A stretch of 64,000 nucleotides of DNA. Origin: an uncultured Maricaulis sp. GTDB lineage: Bacteria > Pseudomonadota > Alphaproteobacteria > Caulobacterales > Maricaulaceae. Under the pieces are notes generated by a model. That model was not told the origin of the DNA, made no database searches, and saw nothing but the letters and a program-made list of their open reading frames with translations. Shown piece after piece: positions 7,855 through 16,170 of this stretch (its first letter is position 1; the number at the start of each line of letters is the position of its first letter). The position numbers and the translations under genes are program-made. The stretch spans positions 62,001 through 126,000 of the forward strand of contig NZ_CAMYLS010000009.1 in assembly GCF_947259345.1 (NCBI RefSeq), given 5' to 3'.

Positions 7855-9318
7855 ATGGTGAAATCAGTTCTGATCGTTGATGACGATCCGACACAGCGCC
7901 GCCTTCTTCAGGCGGTGATCGAAAAGCAGGGTTATCGCGCCGAAACCGCCGAGAGCGGCGAGGCTGCCCTGGATCGCGTGGCATCGCCGGGGATTGATGT
8001 CATGCTGCTCGACCTGATCATGCCCGGCATGGACGGGATGGAGACGCTGGAGGCGCTCAAGCGCAAACAGCCGGATCTGCCTGTCATCGTGCTGACCGCG
8101 AGTGGGGGTATTGAAACGGTTGTGGCAGCGATGCGCGCCGGTGCGGTGGACTTCTTCGTGAAGCCGGCCAGCCCGGAACGCATCACGGTGTCGATCCGCA
8201 ATGCGCTGCGTGTGCAAAACCTGTCCGGTGAGGTCAAGCGCCTCAGCCGCAAGGCCGAAGGCACGCTCGGCTTTTCCGATATGATTGCCGGTGCGCCGGC
8301 CATGCGTCAGGTGGTTCGCCTCGGCGAGCGTGCGGCGCAGTCGGATATACCGATCCTGATTACCGGCGAAAGCGGCGTCGGCAAGGAGCTCGTCGCCGGG
8401 TCCATCATGGCCGCGTCCAAGCGCGCGGGTGGGCCTTTCGTGGCCGTGAACTGCGGTGCCATTCCTGAAAATCTCGTTGAATCGACCCTGTTCGGTCACG
8501 AGAAAGGTGCCTTCACCGGTGCGGTCGGCAAGCATATGGGCAAGTTCCAGGAAGCCGATGGCGGAACGCTCTTCCTCGACGAGATCGGCGAATTGCCGCT
8601 CGACATGCAGGTCAAGCTTCTGCGCGCCCTGCAGGAAGGCGAAGTCGATCCGGTGGGTGGCAAGCGCCCGGTCAAGGTCAATGTCCGCATTATCTCCGCG
8701 ACCAATCGAGATCTCGCTGAGCAGGTTGCCATCGGGGCCTTCCGCGAAGACCTCTTCTACCGCCTGAATGTCTTCCCGATCGAGGTGCCGTCCCTGCGGT
8801 CCCGCAAGGATGATATCCCGGCTCTGGTGCGTCACTTCATCGGTCGTTTCAATGCCCAGGAAAACAAGTCGATCCAGGACGCGGCGCCGGAAACGCACGC
8901 CCTCCTGACCCATTTCGACTGGCCGGGCAATGTGCGCCAGCTGGAGAATGCGGTCTTCCGCGCCGTCGTCCTGTCGGATGGTGATGTGCTGAAGCCGGAG
9001 GACTTCCCGCAAATCTCGGGTCTGACGCCGGAGATTGGCGAGATGCCGGATACCGGCGCCCTCGCCAATATGGCGGAATCGCTGGCCGCGGGTGATGCTG
9101 CAGCCAGTGCCGAGCTTGGCCCGGTCGACATCATGGATGAGGGCGGTCATCTGCGCTCGCTCGAGGATATCGAGCGTGACCTGATCGAGTTTGCCATCGA
9201 GACCTATGCCGGACGGATGAGCGAAGTGGCTCGCCGCCTCGGTGTCGGACGCTCCACGCTCTACCGCAAGGTCCGGGAGTACGAGCTGGATGTCGACGGG
9301 GTTCGCGCCGCCGGCTGA
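7855..9318 (+). CDS. Sigma-54-dependent response regulator (TacA-like)
   Basis: A 487-residue NtrC-class activator. Domains in order: receiver (phospho-acceptor Asp53 in MLLDLIMP), AAA+ domain with Walker A GESGVGKE and the sigma-54 contact loop GAFTGA, and a Fis-type helix-turn-helix at the C-terminus (MSEVARRLGVGRSTLYRKV). I prefer the ATG at 7855, with AAGG 8 bases upstream, over the in-frame GTG at 7852. Size and receiver start (VLIVDDDPTQRRLLQAVIE) resemble Caulobacter TacA, which drives stalk genes, but orthology is inferred. There is no neighbouring kinase, as expected for a regulator fed by a phosphorelay. A hairpin terminator follows. Confidence 0.88.
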   Translation: MVKSVLIVDDDPTQRRLLQAVIEKQGYRAETAESGEAALDRVASPGIDVMLLDLIMPGMDGMETLEALKRKQPDLPVIVLTASGGIETVVAAMRAGAVDFFVKPASPERITVSIRNALRVQNLSGEVKRLSRKAEGTLGFSDMIAGAPAMRQVVRLGERAAQSDIPILITGESGVGKELVAGSIMAASKRAGGPFVAVNCGAIPENLVESTLFGHEKGAFTGAVGKHMGKFQEADGGTLFLDEIGELPLDMQVKLLRALQEGEVDPVGGKRPVKVNVRIISATNRDLAEQVAIGAFREDLFYRLNVFPIEVPSLRSRKDDIPALVRHFIGRFNAQENKSIQDAAPETHALLTHFDWPGNVRQLENAVFRAVVLSDGDVLKPEDFPQISGLTPEIGEMPDTGALANMAESLAAGDAAASAELGPVDIMDEGGHLRSLEDIERDLIEFAIETYAGRMSEVARRLGVGRSTLYRKVREYELDVDGVRAAG

Positions 9319-9323
9319 TCCCA

Positions 9324-9353
9324 GGAAAAAGCCTCCCCGCCACGGGAGGAGGC
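9324..9353 (-). terminator. Terminator of the ASCH gene (minus strand)
   Basis: Read on the minus strand, GCCTCC (9353-9348) pairs with GGAGGC (9336-9331), followed by TTTTT. It ends transcription from the ASCH gene and lies next to the plus-strand terminator, so the two convergent genes have separate stops. Confidence 0.6.
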
Positions 9354-9376
9354 CTGCCCCGCGGGGTGGGGGACGG

Positions 9377-9412
9377 AACGGGCCGGCGCTGCCATGCGCG
9401 CCGGCCCGTTTT
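9377..9412 (+). terminator. Terminator of the sigma-54 regulator gene
   Basis: A perfect 13-base-pair stem (9377-9389 with 9398-9410) with an eight-base loop, followed by TTTT. It lies about 60 bases after the regulator stop and right at the end of the convergent ASCH gene, whose last base is 9412. Confidence 0.85.
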
Positions 9413-9888
9413 CATGGGATGAGGGCGGAGGCCGGCAGCGGCCAGACCCGGTTGAAGCGGTGGAAGACCGCGTCCTGGCTGACATCGAACACATAACCTT
9501 CCTGTTCGGCTTCGCGGTTCCAGTAATCGATATGGGCGGCCATCCACCAGGCGAGGGAGCGGTCGCCTTCGCCCTCGGTCCAGGCGAATTCTTCGGTCGT
9601 GTCCCGGACCGGATGGATGTCGACTCCGGTTGTCTGGATGATACAGGCTGGCGCGTTTCGTCCATCGAGGACCAGGGCCAGGTCGCCCGGCTTGGGGATC
9701 GGGTCCTTGCCCGGTCCATGCCAGCGCGCATGGGAGGCGGTCGCTTTCTTGCGATCGATCAGGACCAGGGCCAGAAGCTCGTCCGCCAGTGCCTCACTGT
9801 CGCCAAAGGCAAAGACATCGTCCGGTGCACGGTCATGCCCGGTGGTGTCGCAGAATTCCTGCCAATAAGCGGCTTGGACGGGTGTCAT
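9412..9888 (-). CDS. ASCH-domain protein
   Basis: A 158-residue protein matching the ASCH family: KKATASHARW near residues 47-56, PKPGDLALVLDG, and the C-terminal pattern WNREAEQEG followed by hydrophobic strands. ASCH domains have a PUA-like fold and are suspected to bind RNA; some act as nucleoside-modifying amidohydrolases. The specific role here is unknown. A GGAGA ribosome site precedes the ATG. It converges with the TacA-like gene through paired terminators. Confidence 0.82.
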   Translation of the reverse strand: MTPVQAAYWQEFCDTTGHDRAPDDVFAFGDSEALADELLALVLIDRKKATASHARWHGPGKDPIPKPGDLALVLDGRNAPACIIQTTGVDIHPVRDTTEEFAWTEGEGDRSLAWWMAAHIDYWNREAEQEGYVFDVSQDAVFHRFNRVWPLPASALIP

Positions 9889-9938
9889 GGCAGGTCTCCG
9901 ATATCAGCCTGCCTTGGTGCGTGATTGGCCGCGGCGCG

Positions 9939-10376
9939 TCAATGCGCGGCGGCGACCTGGTTGGCGTTGCGGTCCAGCCAGCCGGCATAGACCGGCATCA
10001 GTGCGGCCTCGCGGCGGAAACGGGCGCGCAATTGGCGCATCAGGCGTTGCAGGGAAAGGTCGAGATCCGGCCGCTCGTCGCTCTCCATCAAGCCCAGCTC
10101 AATATGGGTCCGCAGAATATCGATCCGGCTGGACAGGCCATGGATCTGGCCATCCAGGCGGGAGATGTAATCGCGGGTCAGCGGATCGGCTGCAAGCGGC
10201 GAATAAATTCGCGCTTCCTTGTCCTCAACCAGCCGGTCGAGCTCGACCATGGCGGCTGAAAAAGCCTGTCGACCAGCATCGCTTGAGACACCGGCACGCT
10301 GGGCCTCCTCGAGATCCGCGAACAGGGACTGCTCGTGGTGGTCGAATACATCGATGTCCTGAAACATGGCGCTCAT
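9939..10376 (-). CDS. Hemerythrin-like helical protein with lost ligands
   Basis: A 145-residue all-helical protein. The N-terminus (DIDVFDHHEQSLFADLEEA) looks like the first helix of a hemerythrin HHE domain, and later helices keep its spacing (LVEDKEARIYSPLA, LRTHIELGLME, FRREAALMPVYAGW). However, the His positions expected in helices 2 and 4 are occupied by other residues. A di-iron centre is therefore unlikely in its usual form. No signal peptide or membrane helix is seen. The family call is tentative. Confidence 0.6.
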   Translation of the reverse strand: MSAMFQDIDVFDHHEQSLFADLEEAQRAGVSSDAGRQAFSAAMVELDRLVEDKEARIYSPLAADPLTRDYISRLDGQIHGLSSRIDILRTHIELGLMESDERPDLDLSLQRLMRQLRARFRREAALMPVYAGWLDRNANQVAAAH

Positions 10377-10455
10377 CCTGCTACCTACCAGAGACCAGGA
10401 TAGGGCGAGGACGGTGGTCGCGCGCGCGAAACACGGTTTAACCGTGAATCAAGTC

Positions 10456-10926
10456 CTAAGACGTGGAGCTGTCGGAGGTGTCAGTGCCGCCTGAAATCAC
10501 GCGAAATCCGGCGCGCCGTTTGTGGGGCGATACGGCCGGCTCTTGCTCGGGCCGGGCCGGGGCCCCGGTTTGCGCATCGTCCAGATCGTCATAGATGTCG
10601 CGGCCGCGCGGAGCAGCCCGGTCAGACTTGCGTTTGAAGCCATTGCCGCGGGACATCGGCTTGCGGGCCTTGCCCTTCGCCTTTTTCTCGATCTCGCGGA
10701 GTTTCAGGGCCTGGCGAGCCGAAAGGGCCTCTTCGGTATTGCCCTTGTCGGGATCATTGAAGGCCGAGCCGAATTTCTCGAGCCTTTCTTCCAACGAGCC
10801 CAGAAACTCGCCTTCCCATTCCGACAGATCCACCTTGGCCTTGTCAGAATCGGCAGCGGCCTTGCGGGCTCGTTCGAGCCGCCGCAAGGCGCGTCGCGTC
10901 TTCTTTTCGTCGACCTTGCGGACCAA
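10456..10926 (-). CDS. Highly charged hypothetical protein
   Basis: A 156-residue soluble protein. The first 90 residues are rich in Lys, Arg and Glu and probably helical (TRRALRRLERARKAAAD, LREIEKKAKGKARK). The remainder is low in complexity, basic then acidic, with a Pro/Ala linker, ending in a Ser/Thr tail. Such composition suggests nucleic-acid or ribosome association, but this is inference. It lies 26 bases downstream of gapR on the same strand and may share its transcript. I do not recognise a family. Confidence 0.65.
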   Translation of the reverse strand: MVRKVDEKKTRRALRRLERARKAAADSDKAKVDLSEWEGEFLGSLEERLEKFGSAFNDPDKGNTEEALSARQALKLREIEKKAKGKARKPMSRGNGFKRKSDRAAPRGRDIYDDLDDAQTGAPARPEQEPAVSPHKRRAGFRVISGGTDTSDSSTS

Positions 10927-10952
10927 GCGAGCCTCCCGGTGAGGCTGTCAGT

Positions 10953-11237
10953 CTAGCCCTCGACAGCGCCGAGATACAATTCCAGCAGCGCTTCGGCTTC
11001 CTGACGCTCATGGCGGTCGATCTTGCGCAGGGCAATGACCTTGCGGAGGATCTTGGTGTCATAGCCGGAGGATTTCGCCTCGGCATAGACTTCCTTCATG
11101 TCGGCCATGACATTGGCCTTGTCTTCCTCGAGGCGTTCGATGCGGGCCACAAAGGCTTTCAGTTGCTCGCGGGCAGCGCCGCCGATGGCGTCGGATACAT
11201 CACTCTGGGACTGGGGCGCGGTGTCGGTAAATGCCAT
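10953..11237 (-). CDS. gapR: GapR family nucleoid protein (DUF2312/UPF0335)
   Basis: A 94-residue protein with the GapR/DUF2312 signature: a long amphipathic helix ([26 protein letters not shown]) followed by [25 protein letters not shown] and [13 protein letters not shown]. In Caulobacter GapR encircles overtwisted DNA ahead of replication and transcription and is needed for normal chromosome segregation. Length is as in the family (about 90). An AGAAAGG site precedes the ATG. The downstream gene on the same strand encodes a highly charged protein of unknown role. Confidence 0.93.
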   Translation of the reverse strand: MAFTDTAPQSQSDVSDAIGGAAREQLKAFVARIERLEEDKANVMADMKEVYAEAKSSGYDTKILRKVIALRKIDRHERQEAEALLELYLGAVEG

Positions 11238-11292
11238 GGGAGAAGCCTTTCTGGTGGACGGAGGCGGAGACTAATTCCAGCCCTGTCCGGCC

Positions 11293-12285
11293 TCAAGCGG
11301 CGGGGCCAGTCATCACGGTATTTCCTGCAAGGTCACGGGCCTGTTCGCGCACTTTGTGCACCGCTTCCAGTATGATGGCGGGATGGTGATGATGCAGGTT
11401 GTGGCCGGCGCCGGAGACCCACTGCAATGTCGCTCGGGGCATGCGCTGCGACACCATTCCGCCATGCCGATGCGCCCATAGCACCGTGTCAGCCCGGGCA
11501 TTGATGATCATGGTGGGTTGATGGGTGTCTTCGTAGCGGTCTTCCTGGACTTCAAGATGGTGATTCACTTCCATCATGTCGCGGGCATTGGCACGCCAGG
11601 TCGAGGGCCTCAACAGGAGCGGCAGGGCCGATTGCTCCAGATAGTCGTCGGGAAGCTCTTCCGGGTGGAAGGCGCTGACCGCACCGGAGCGGGCCTGCTC
11701 CTCACCGATGAGCGGGACAATGACATGGGTGATGAGGGGGCCAAGGATCGGCCAGAAGCTGGCGGCGTTGAACCAGGCGGCATCACCAATCCAGGCCGAG
11801 AGCGCCGGTGCGATCAGCACGACACTGTCGACCCTGTCGGGATAGTCCATCGCCAGGCGCAGGGCGATGGCGCCGCCCCAGGAATGGCCAATGACGGTGA
11901 CAGGCCCGACCTCGAGCGTCTCCAGCAGGCGGGCAATCAGCTTTGCCTCGCGTTCGGGTGACCAGGGGCCGGCCGGGCGTTCGCTCCAGCCGAGACCCGG
12001 GCGGTCGAGCCAGAGAACGCGCTCGCCGGAGAAGGTATCCCCGAGAGCTAGATGGGGTTCTTCGAGATTGGAGGCCGCGCCGTGCAGGACAAGAATGGCT
12101 GATCCATGCGCCGGGCCGGTCTGGCGAAGATGGAGGCGGACGCCGTCAATAGCGATGAATTCGGCCCTGGGCGGAAAACGTGCCTCGATTGTGTCTATGG
12201 CGCGCCTGGCCAGAATCCAGCTGAGGGCCATCAGAGCGGCGAGGCCGACAGCAAGTCCGGCGATGATGTATCCGGCCAGGGGCAC
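11293..12285 (-). CDS. Membrane-anchored alpha/beta hydrolase
   Basis: A 330-residue protein with an N-terminal hydrophobic anchor (residues 5-25) followed by an alpha/beta hydrolase domain. Motifs: ILVLHGAASN (oxyanion), GHSWGG with Ser135, and a late His in SGAGHNLHHHHP. It begins with GTG at 12285, four bases after the stop of the TPR gene, so the two are translated as one unit. The lid region (PILGPLITHVIVPLIG) is hydrophobic, hinting at a lipophilic substrate. Substrate unknown. Confidence 0.82.
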   Translation of the reverse strand: MPLAGYIIAGLAVGLAALMALSWILARRAIDTIEARFPPRAEFIAIDGVRLHLRQTGPAHGSAILVLHGAASNLEEPHLALGDTFSGERVLWLDRPGLGWSERPAGPWSPEREAKLIARLLETLEVGPVTVIGHSWGGAIALRLAMDYPDRVDSVVLIAPALSAWIGDAAWFNAASFWPILGPLITHVIVPLIGEEQARSGAVSAFHPEELPDDYLEQSALPLLLRPSTWRANARDMMEVNHHLEVQEDRYEDTHQPTMIINARADTVLWAHRHGGMVSQRMPRATLQWVSGAGHNLHHHHPAIILEAVHKVREQARDLAGNTVMTGPAA

Positions 12286-12288
12286 CGG

Positions 12289-12867
12289 TCAGAGCGCCCG
12301 TCCGGATTGCAGGGCGAGCAGGCGGTCACGCGCTTCGGTGGCGGCTTCATGGGCCGGGTAGATGGCCAGCGCGTCCTCATAGGCTTCCAGCGCGGCCTCA
12401 ATCTCATTGGCACGCTCGAGCAGGCGGGCAATGGTCAGATAGGCGTCATAGCGGCGCGGTTCGAGGGTGAGAGCGGTATTGAGTGTTTCCAGGGCATAGC
12501 CCCAGTCCTCCGCCTGTGCGGCCATTCGGCCGGCGGCCAGCCAACCTTCGGCAAAATCGGGATCGAGCTGGGTTACATGATCATACATGCGCGCCGCGAT
12601 GTCGGCGTTTTCTGCCTGTTCCGCAGCGCGTCCACGGTCCATGAGCAGGGAAATCGTGTCGCTGCCTGAATGCGCCCACAAGGCATGGATCTCGTCGACC
12701 AGCGGCGCCGCTTCGCGCGGACCGGCCTCAGCCAGCGCGTTGAGGCGCTCGGTCAGGCGCTCTTCCGGCGTCTGGAATTCTGTCTGTGGCGCGATCTGCA
12801 CGTCCGCTTCGGGAGCGTCCTGAGCGGCAGTCAGCAGGAGGAGGCCGGAAAGGAAAATGGGTGTCAT
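12289..12867 (-). CDS. Secreted TPR-repeat protein
   Basis: A 192-residue protein starting MTPIFLSGLLLLTAAQDAPEA, a short signal peptide, followed by at least three TPR-like helix pairs in the second half (AARMYDHVTQLDPDFAEGW, ALETLNTALTLEPRRYDAY, ALEAYEDALAIYPAHEAA). I chose the start at 12867 for the signal peptide; the frame stays open upstream to 13020 into the neighbouring receiver gene. It probably acts as a periplasmic scaffold. It is coupled to the downstream membrane-anchored hydrolase by close spacing, suggesting a shared envelope function. Confidence 0.72.
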   Translation of the reverse strand: MTPIFLSGLLLLTAAQDAPEADVQIAPQTEFQTPEERLTERLNALAEAGPREAAPLVDEIHALWAHSGSDTISLLMDRGRAAEQAENADIAARMYDHVTQLDPDFAEGWLAAGRMAAQAEDWGYALETLNTALTLEPRRYDAYLTIARLLERANEIEAALEAYEDALAIYPAHEAATEARDRLLALQSGRAL

Positions 12868-12940
12868 GGACAAAACATAGCCGCAGGGGCGGCTGCGTCC
12901 AGATGGTCTCACCAGAAAGTGGACGAGATTTAAGGCCGTA

Positions 12941-13396
12941 TCAGTGCGCGGTCGGGGATGCGGTCGGCAGGACGGCCGTCGCGAGCCAGAAGGCCTCGAC
13001 GGCTTCCACGATTTCCTCATAGCCCAGCGCGTCGAACGGTTTGGTCATGTAGGCATTGGCGTGCAGGGCGTAACAGCGATCAACATCGGCCTCGGATGAT
13101 GAGGTGGTCAGGATCAGGACCGGAATATTGGCGAGTCGATCATCATCCTTGAGGCTCTTCAGCACGTCGCGCCCGTCAATCTTCGGCAGGTTCAGGTCCA
13201 GTAGAATGATATCGGGTGTCGGCTTGTCAGCATGCTCCCCGAGGCCCCGTAGCCGGTCCAGTGCCGCTTCGCCGTCACGAGCCACTTCAAGTTCATGGCG
13301 TGCCTTGCCGCGTTCGAATGCGTCGCGCACGAGAAACTCGTCACCGGAATTATCTTCCACAATCAGTATTTTGGCAGCGCGAGGCATCTTCTTCAT
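12941..13396 (-). CDS. Stand-alone response-regulator receiver (Rcp1-like)
   Basis: A 151-residue single receiver domain: acidic pocket in ILIVEDNSGDE, phospho-acceptor Asp67 in ILLDLNLPKIDG, Thr in ILTTSSS and Lys in MTKPF. The pattern NLPKIDG-DVL-LK is that of Rcp1/CheY-like receivers paired with phytochrome-type kinases. There is no output domain, so it works by protein contact or phosphotransfer. It overlaps the stop of the upstream kinase gene by four bases (ATGA), so the pair is cotranslated. Confidence 0.9.
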   Translation of the reverse strand: MKKMPRAAKILIVEDNSGDEFLVRDAFERGKARHELEVARDGEAALDRLRGLGEHADKPTPDIILLDLNLPKIDGRDVLKSLKDDDRLANIPVLILTTSSSEADVDRCYALHANAYMTKPFDALGYEEIVEAVEAFWLATAVLPTASPTAH

Positions 13397-16032
13397 TCGG
13401 ATTCTGTCGGCTCGGTCCCAGGGTCCGGCTTGGGCTTGGGAGCGGTTTTGGGCAGCGTGAAGCGGAAAATGCTTCCATGAGGCTTATTGTCGGAAATGGT
13501 TATCACACCGCCATGGGATTCAACAATTTTCCGGCTGATGGCGAGACCCATCCCGCTGCCGGGATAGGCATCTGGCGAATGCAGGCGCTTGAAGGGCTGG
13601 AAAATCTGATCGCGGTACTCGCGTTTGATGCCGATTCCGTTGTCGGCAACGGAAATCGTCCAGACATCGTCGCCATCTTCGGCGGAAATCCAGACTTCGG
13701 CTGTTTGGCCCTGAGGCTGAAACTTCACCGCATTGCTGATGAGATTTTGTATCAGCTGCGCCAGTCGGGCCGGGTGCCCCCGGACCACGGGCAGCTCGCC
13801 AATGTGAATATGGTCCCGAACAGCCTGCACGGACGGGCCAAGGGTCTTGAACGTGTCCTGGACCAGCTTGCCCAGCTCAATCTCGGTTCGCGTGGCGTCG
13901 GCATCGGAGTTCAGGCGGCCATAGGCGAGCAGGTCGGTGATGAGGGTCTGCATGCGTACCGTCGCATCCAGTGTGTGCTGGATATAGGTCTGGCCGGTAT
14001 CGTCGAGTCGATCGCCATAGCGGCTGGCCAGAAGGCCGGTGAAATTCGAGATCAGTCGCAGCGGCTCCTGCAGATCATGGCTGGCGACGAAGGCAAAGCG
14101 TTCCAGCTCCTCATTGGCGCGCGTCAGACGCTCGATGAAGCGCTCCCGGTCTGCCTCCGCTTCGACGCGCTCCGTGATATCGCGGACAACCGTTACTGCG
14201 CCCGTCGGGCGGCCCGCGTCGTCGCGCATGGTCTCAGTCGCATATTCGGCAAAGAAGTCGCTGCCATCCTTGCGCCGAAACCGGTCAAAGCCGGCATGGG
14301 GGCTGTGCCTCTCGGCCTCCCGGATCATCTCGCAGTCGGCACGCGTATGGGGGCGGCCCTGCATGTCAACCGGGTGGATTATGTCGTGAATGACCTCGCC
14401 CGTCAGTTCCTCCGGCGCATAGCCAAACAGCTCGCCGGCGGCTGGATTGACCAGCACGCCCCTGCCGTCGGCATCGAAGCTCATGATGGCGTCGGCCGCG
14501 TGCTCGAGGATCAGCGCGAGATTGTTGGAGAGGGTGCGGGTCTCGTCTGTTTTCTCGTCAACCAGGCGCTGGACCAGATCGGTTCGCGCTGTCGAAAGCA
14601 TGGCCAGGGCGTTGAGTACAGCGATGAAGCAGAAGCCGACCACGATCACGGCCCAGGATATCCAATCCTGTTCATCCATGAGGAACCGGTCCGTGGCGAC
14701 ATAGTCGATTTGCCAGAGCTGGTCGCCGACCGGCAACTCCCGGCTGGTCATGAGCCGTGCCCCCGCGAGGGCACTGCCATGTTGCCAGATCGTTCGGCCT
14801 GCCGCGTCCAGCCCACGAATGCGATAGGAATAAACTGAGCCCTCATTCGCAAAGGCGGGCTGGAGGATGGTGTCGATGCGGAACGTCCCGACCGCGACGC
14901 CGCGGAGCGCCTGTCGTCGCTCGCTCATGCCGGAGGGAATCGCGCGTCCCTGGAAGGCGGGAATTGCAAGGGCGATCCAGGCCCCCCGGCCGGAGGCGTT
15001 GAGGGGTGATGCGGACAGGCGCCCGGTCTCCAGCGACGCATTCACCAGATCAGGCAGGCCGTCGAAGAAATAGTCCGACGCCAAATGCCGGTCAGCGGCG
15101 ACCATGAGCTGCCGACCGGACTCGAACCGAATCCCCTCCACTGGTGCCAGGAGGGCATGGCGCGACACGTTCGGACCCTCGTCAACGACCAGCCAGTGAA
15201 TGGAGCTTGCACTGGCGACTTGCTCAAAGCCGATGTCAACAAAGACGGAAAACTCTTCTGCCGAAACATCTTCGGAGGCGGCGAAAAAGCCATTCAGCGA
15301 TTCCAGCCTGCGCCGTGCCGCATTCAGGCTTTCCTGCAAGGCGATATGGTCTTCGGTCACCTCCGTCTCGAAATGTTCCCGACGCTGGTCCAGTGCGGCC
15401 AGCCGTGTAAGGGCGAAAGTGGTCAGGCTGATGGTCGCCAGGATCGCGAAGACCAGGGCGATATTGCGTTTGCGTCGCCGACTGACGCGATCCTTCTCAA
15501 AGAGGATAAGGAGCACGGGCGTGATCGCGGCGGCAGCTACGGCATTGCCGGCCCAGTTTCGGGCAAAGGCGGACCCGAAGTCGAGATCGGGCGGTCCGAA
15601 GCCGCCAATGGTCAGCCATGCCGAGGCGAACACAGAACCGGCCATGCTGGCCAGGATGGCGCCCAGGACAATCAGGCGGACGAGCTCCGTGCCGGTTTCC
15701 AGCGCGGCGCTGTGGCCGGGCGCGGGCTGGAGGAGGCGTCTCGCGAAGGCAGCCTGAAGTACTGCCGCGACTGCCAGGCCGAGACTTCCGCCCAGGGAAC
15801 GCCAGGGCCCGGCTTCCAGGACGTAGAAGCCGTAAGGCAGGGTGAGCAGGAATACGCCCAGGCCGATGGCGGGCAAGGCGCGGTATCCGACCAGCAGGAC
15901 AGCGGCGAGAATGACGGCGCCAGGCAGCCAGAGCGGTGCGAGGAAACCCGGGGGAATGGCCAGTCCGAATGAGGTTATGCCGGCGGCCAGGCAGGCAATC
16001 AGTATTATCGCGCTTGCCCTGAGATCACGCAT
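13393..16032 (-). CDS. Hybrid-input histidine kinase: MASE1-CHASE-PAS-HisKA-HATPase
   Basis: An 879-residue membrane kinase. Residues 1-190 hold about eight hydrophobic helices resembling a MASE1 sensor; a CHASE-like periplasmic domain follows (about 220-450, starting after FALTRLAALDQRREHFE); a membrane helix near 460; a PAS domain with its PAC motif (about 510-625); HisKA with the phospho-acceptor His652 in VASHDLQEPLR; HATPase with NLISNAVKF, DNGIGI and GSGMGLA. The DLQEPLR box is typical of kinases that pair with stand-alone receivers, as here. CHASE domains sense small extracellular ligands; which one is unknown. A GGGAGG site precedes the ATG. Confidence 0.9.
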   Translation of the reverse strand: MRDLRASAIILIACLAAGITSFGLAIPPGFLAPLWLPGAVILAAVLLVGYRALPAIGLGVFLLTLPYGFYVLEAGPWRSLGGSLGLAVAAVLQAAFARRLLQPAPGHSAALETGTELVRLIVLGAILASMAGSVFASAWLTIGGFGPPDLDFGSAFARNWAGNAVAAAAITPVLLILFEKDRVSRRRKRNIALVFAILATISLTTFALTRLAALDQRREHFETEVTEDHIALQESLNAARRRLESLNGFFAASEDVSAEEFSVFVDIGFEQVASASSIHWLVVDEGPNVSRHALLAPVEGIRFESGRQLMVAADRHLASDYFFDGLPDLVNASLETGRLSASPLNASGRGAWIALAIPAFQGRAIPSGMSERRQALRGVAVGTFRIDTILQPAFANEGSVYSYRIRGLDAAGRTIWQHGSALAGARLMTSRELPVGDQLWQIDYVATDRFLMDEQDWISWAVIVVGFCFIAVLNALAMLSTARTDLVQRLVDEKTDETRTLSNNLALILEHAADAIMSFDADGRGVLVNPAAGELFGYAPEELTGEVIHDIIHPVDMQGRPHTRADCEMIREAERHSPHAGFDRFRRKDGSDFFAEYATETMRDDAGRPTGAVTVVRDITERVEAEADRERFIERLTRANEELERFAFVASHDLQEPLRLISNFTGLLASRYGDRLDDTGQTYIQHTLDATVRMQTLITDLLAYGRLNSDADATRTEIELGKLVQDTFKTLGPSVQAVRDHIHIGELPVVRGHPARLAQLIQNLISNAVKFQPQGQTAEVWISAEDGDDVWTISVADNGIGIKREYRDQIFQPFKRLHSPDAYPGSGMGLAISRKIVESHGGVITISDNKPHGSIFRFTLPKTAPKPKPDPGTEPTESE

Positions 16033-16123
16033 CCGCGCAACCGCCTCCCGCCCACCGAAGCCGGGATTGGCCCCGAACCCGGATTGAACCGTAATTCCTT
16101 CGGGGCGACAATGGCTTGCATAG

Positions 16124-16169
16124 GAAATGAGGGGCGGGCAGCGTGTCCGCCAAGCCCGCCCCTCATTTC
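16124..16169 (-). terminator. Strong hairpin terminator of the acyl-CoA dehydrogenase operon
   Basis: A perfect 16-base-pair stem (16124-16139 with 16154-16169) with a 14-base loop, starting two bases after the stop of the small dehydrogenase gene. Read on the minus strand it ends in ATTTC, a weak T-tract. It may also shield the operon from read-through into the kinase gene. Confidence 0.75.
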
Positions 16170-16170
16170 A

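Noticed and set aside
13216-14838. Plus-strand open frame of 540 codons opposite the histidine kinase
   Set aside because: The kinase on the minus strand shows complete HisKA and HATPase motifs; the opposite frame has none.
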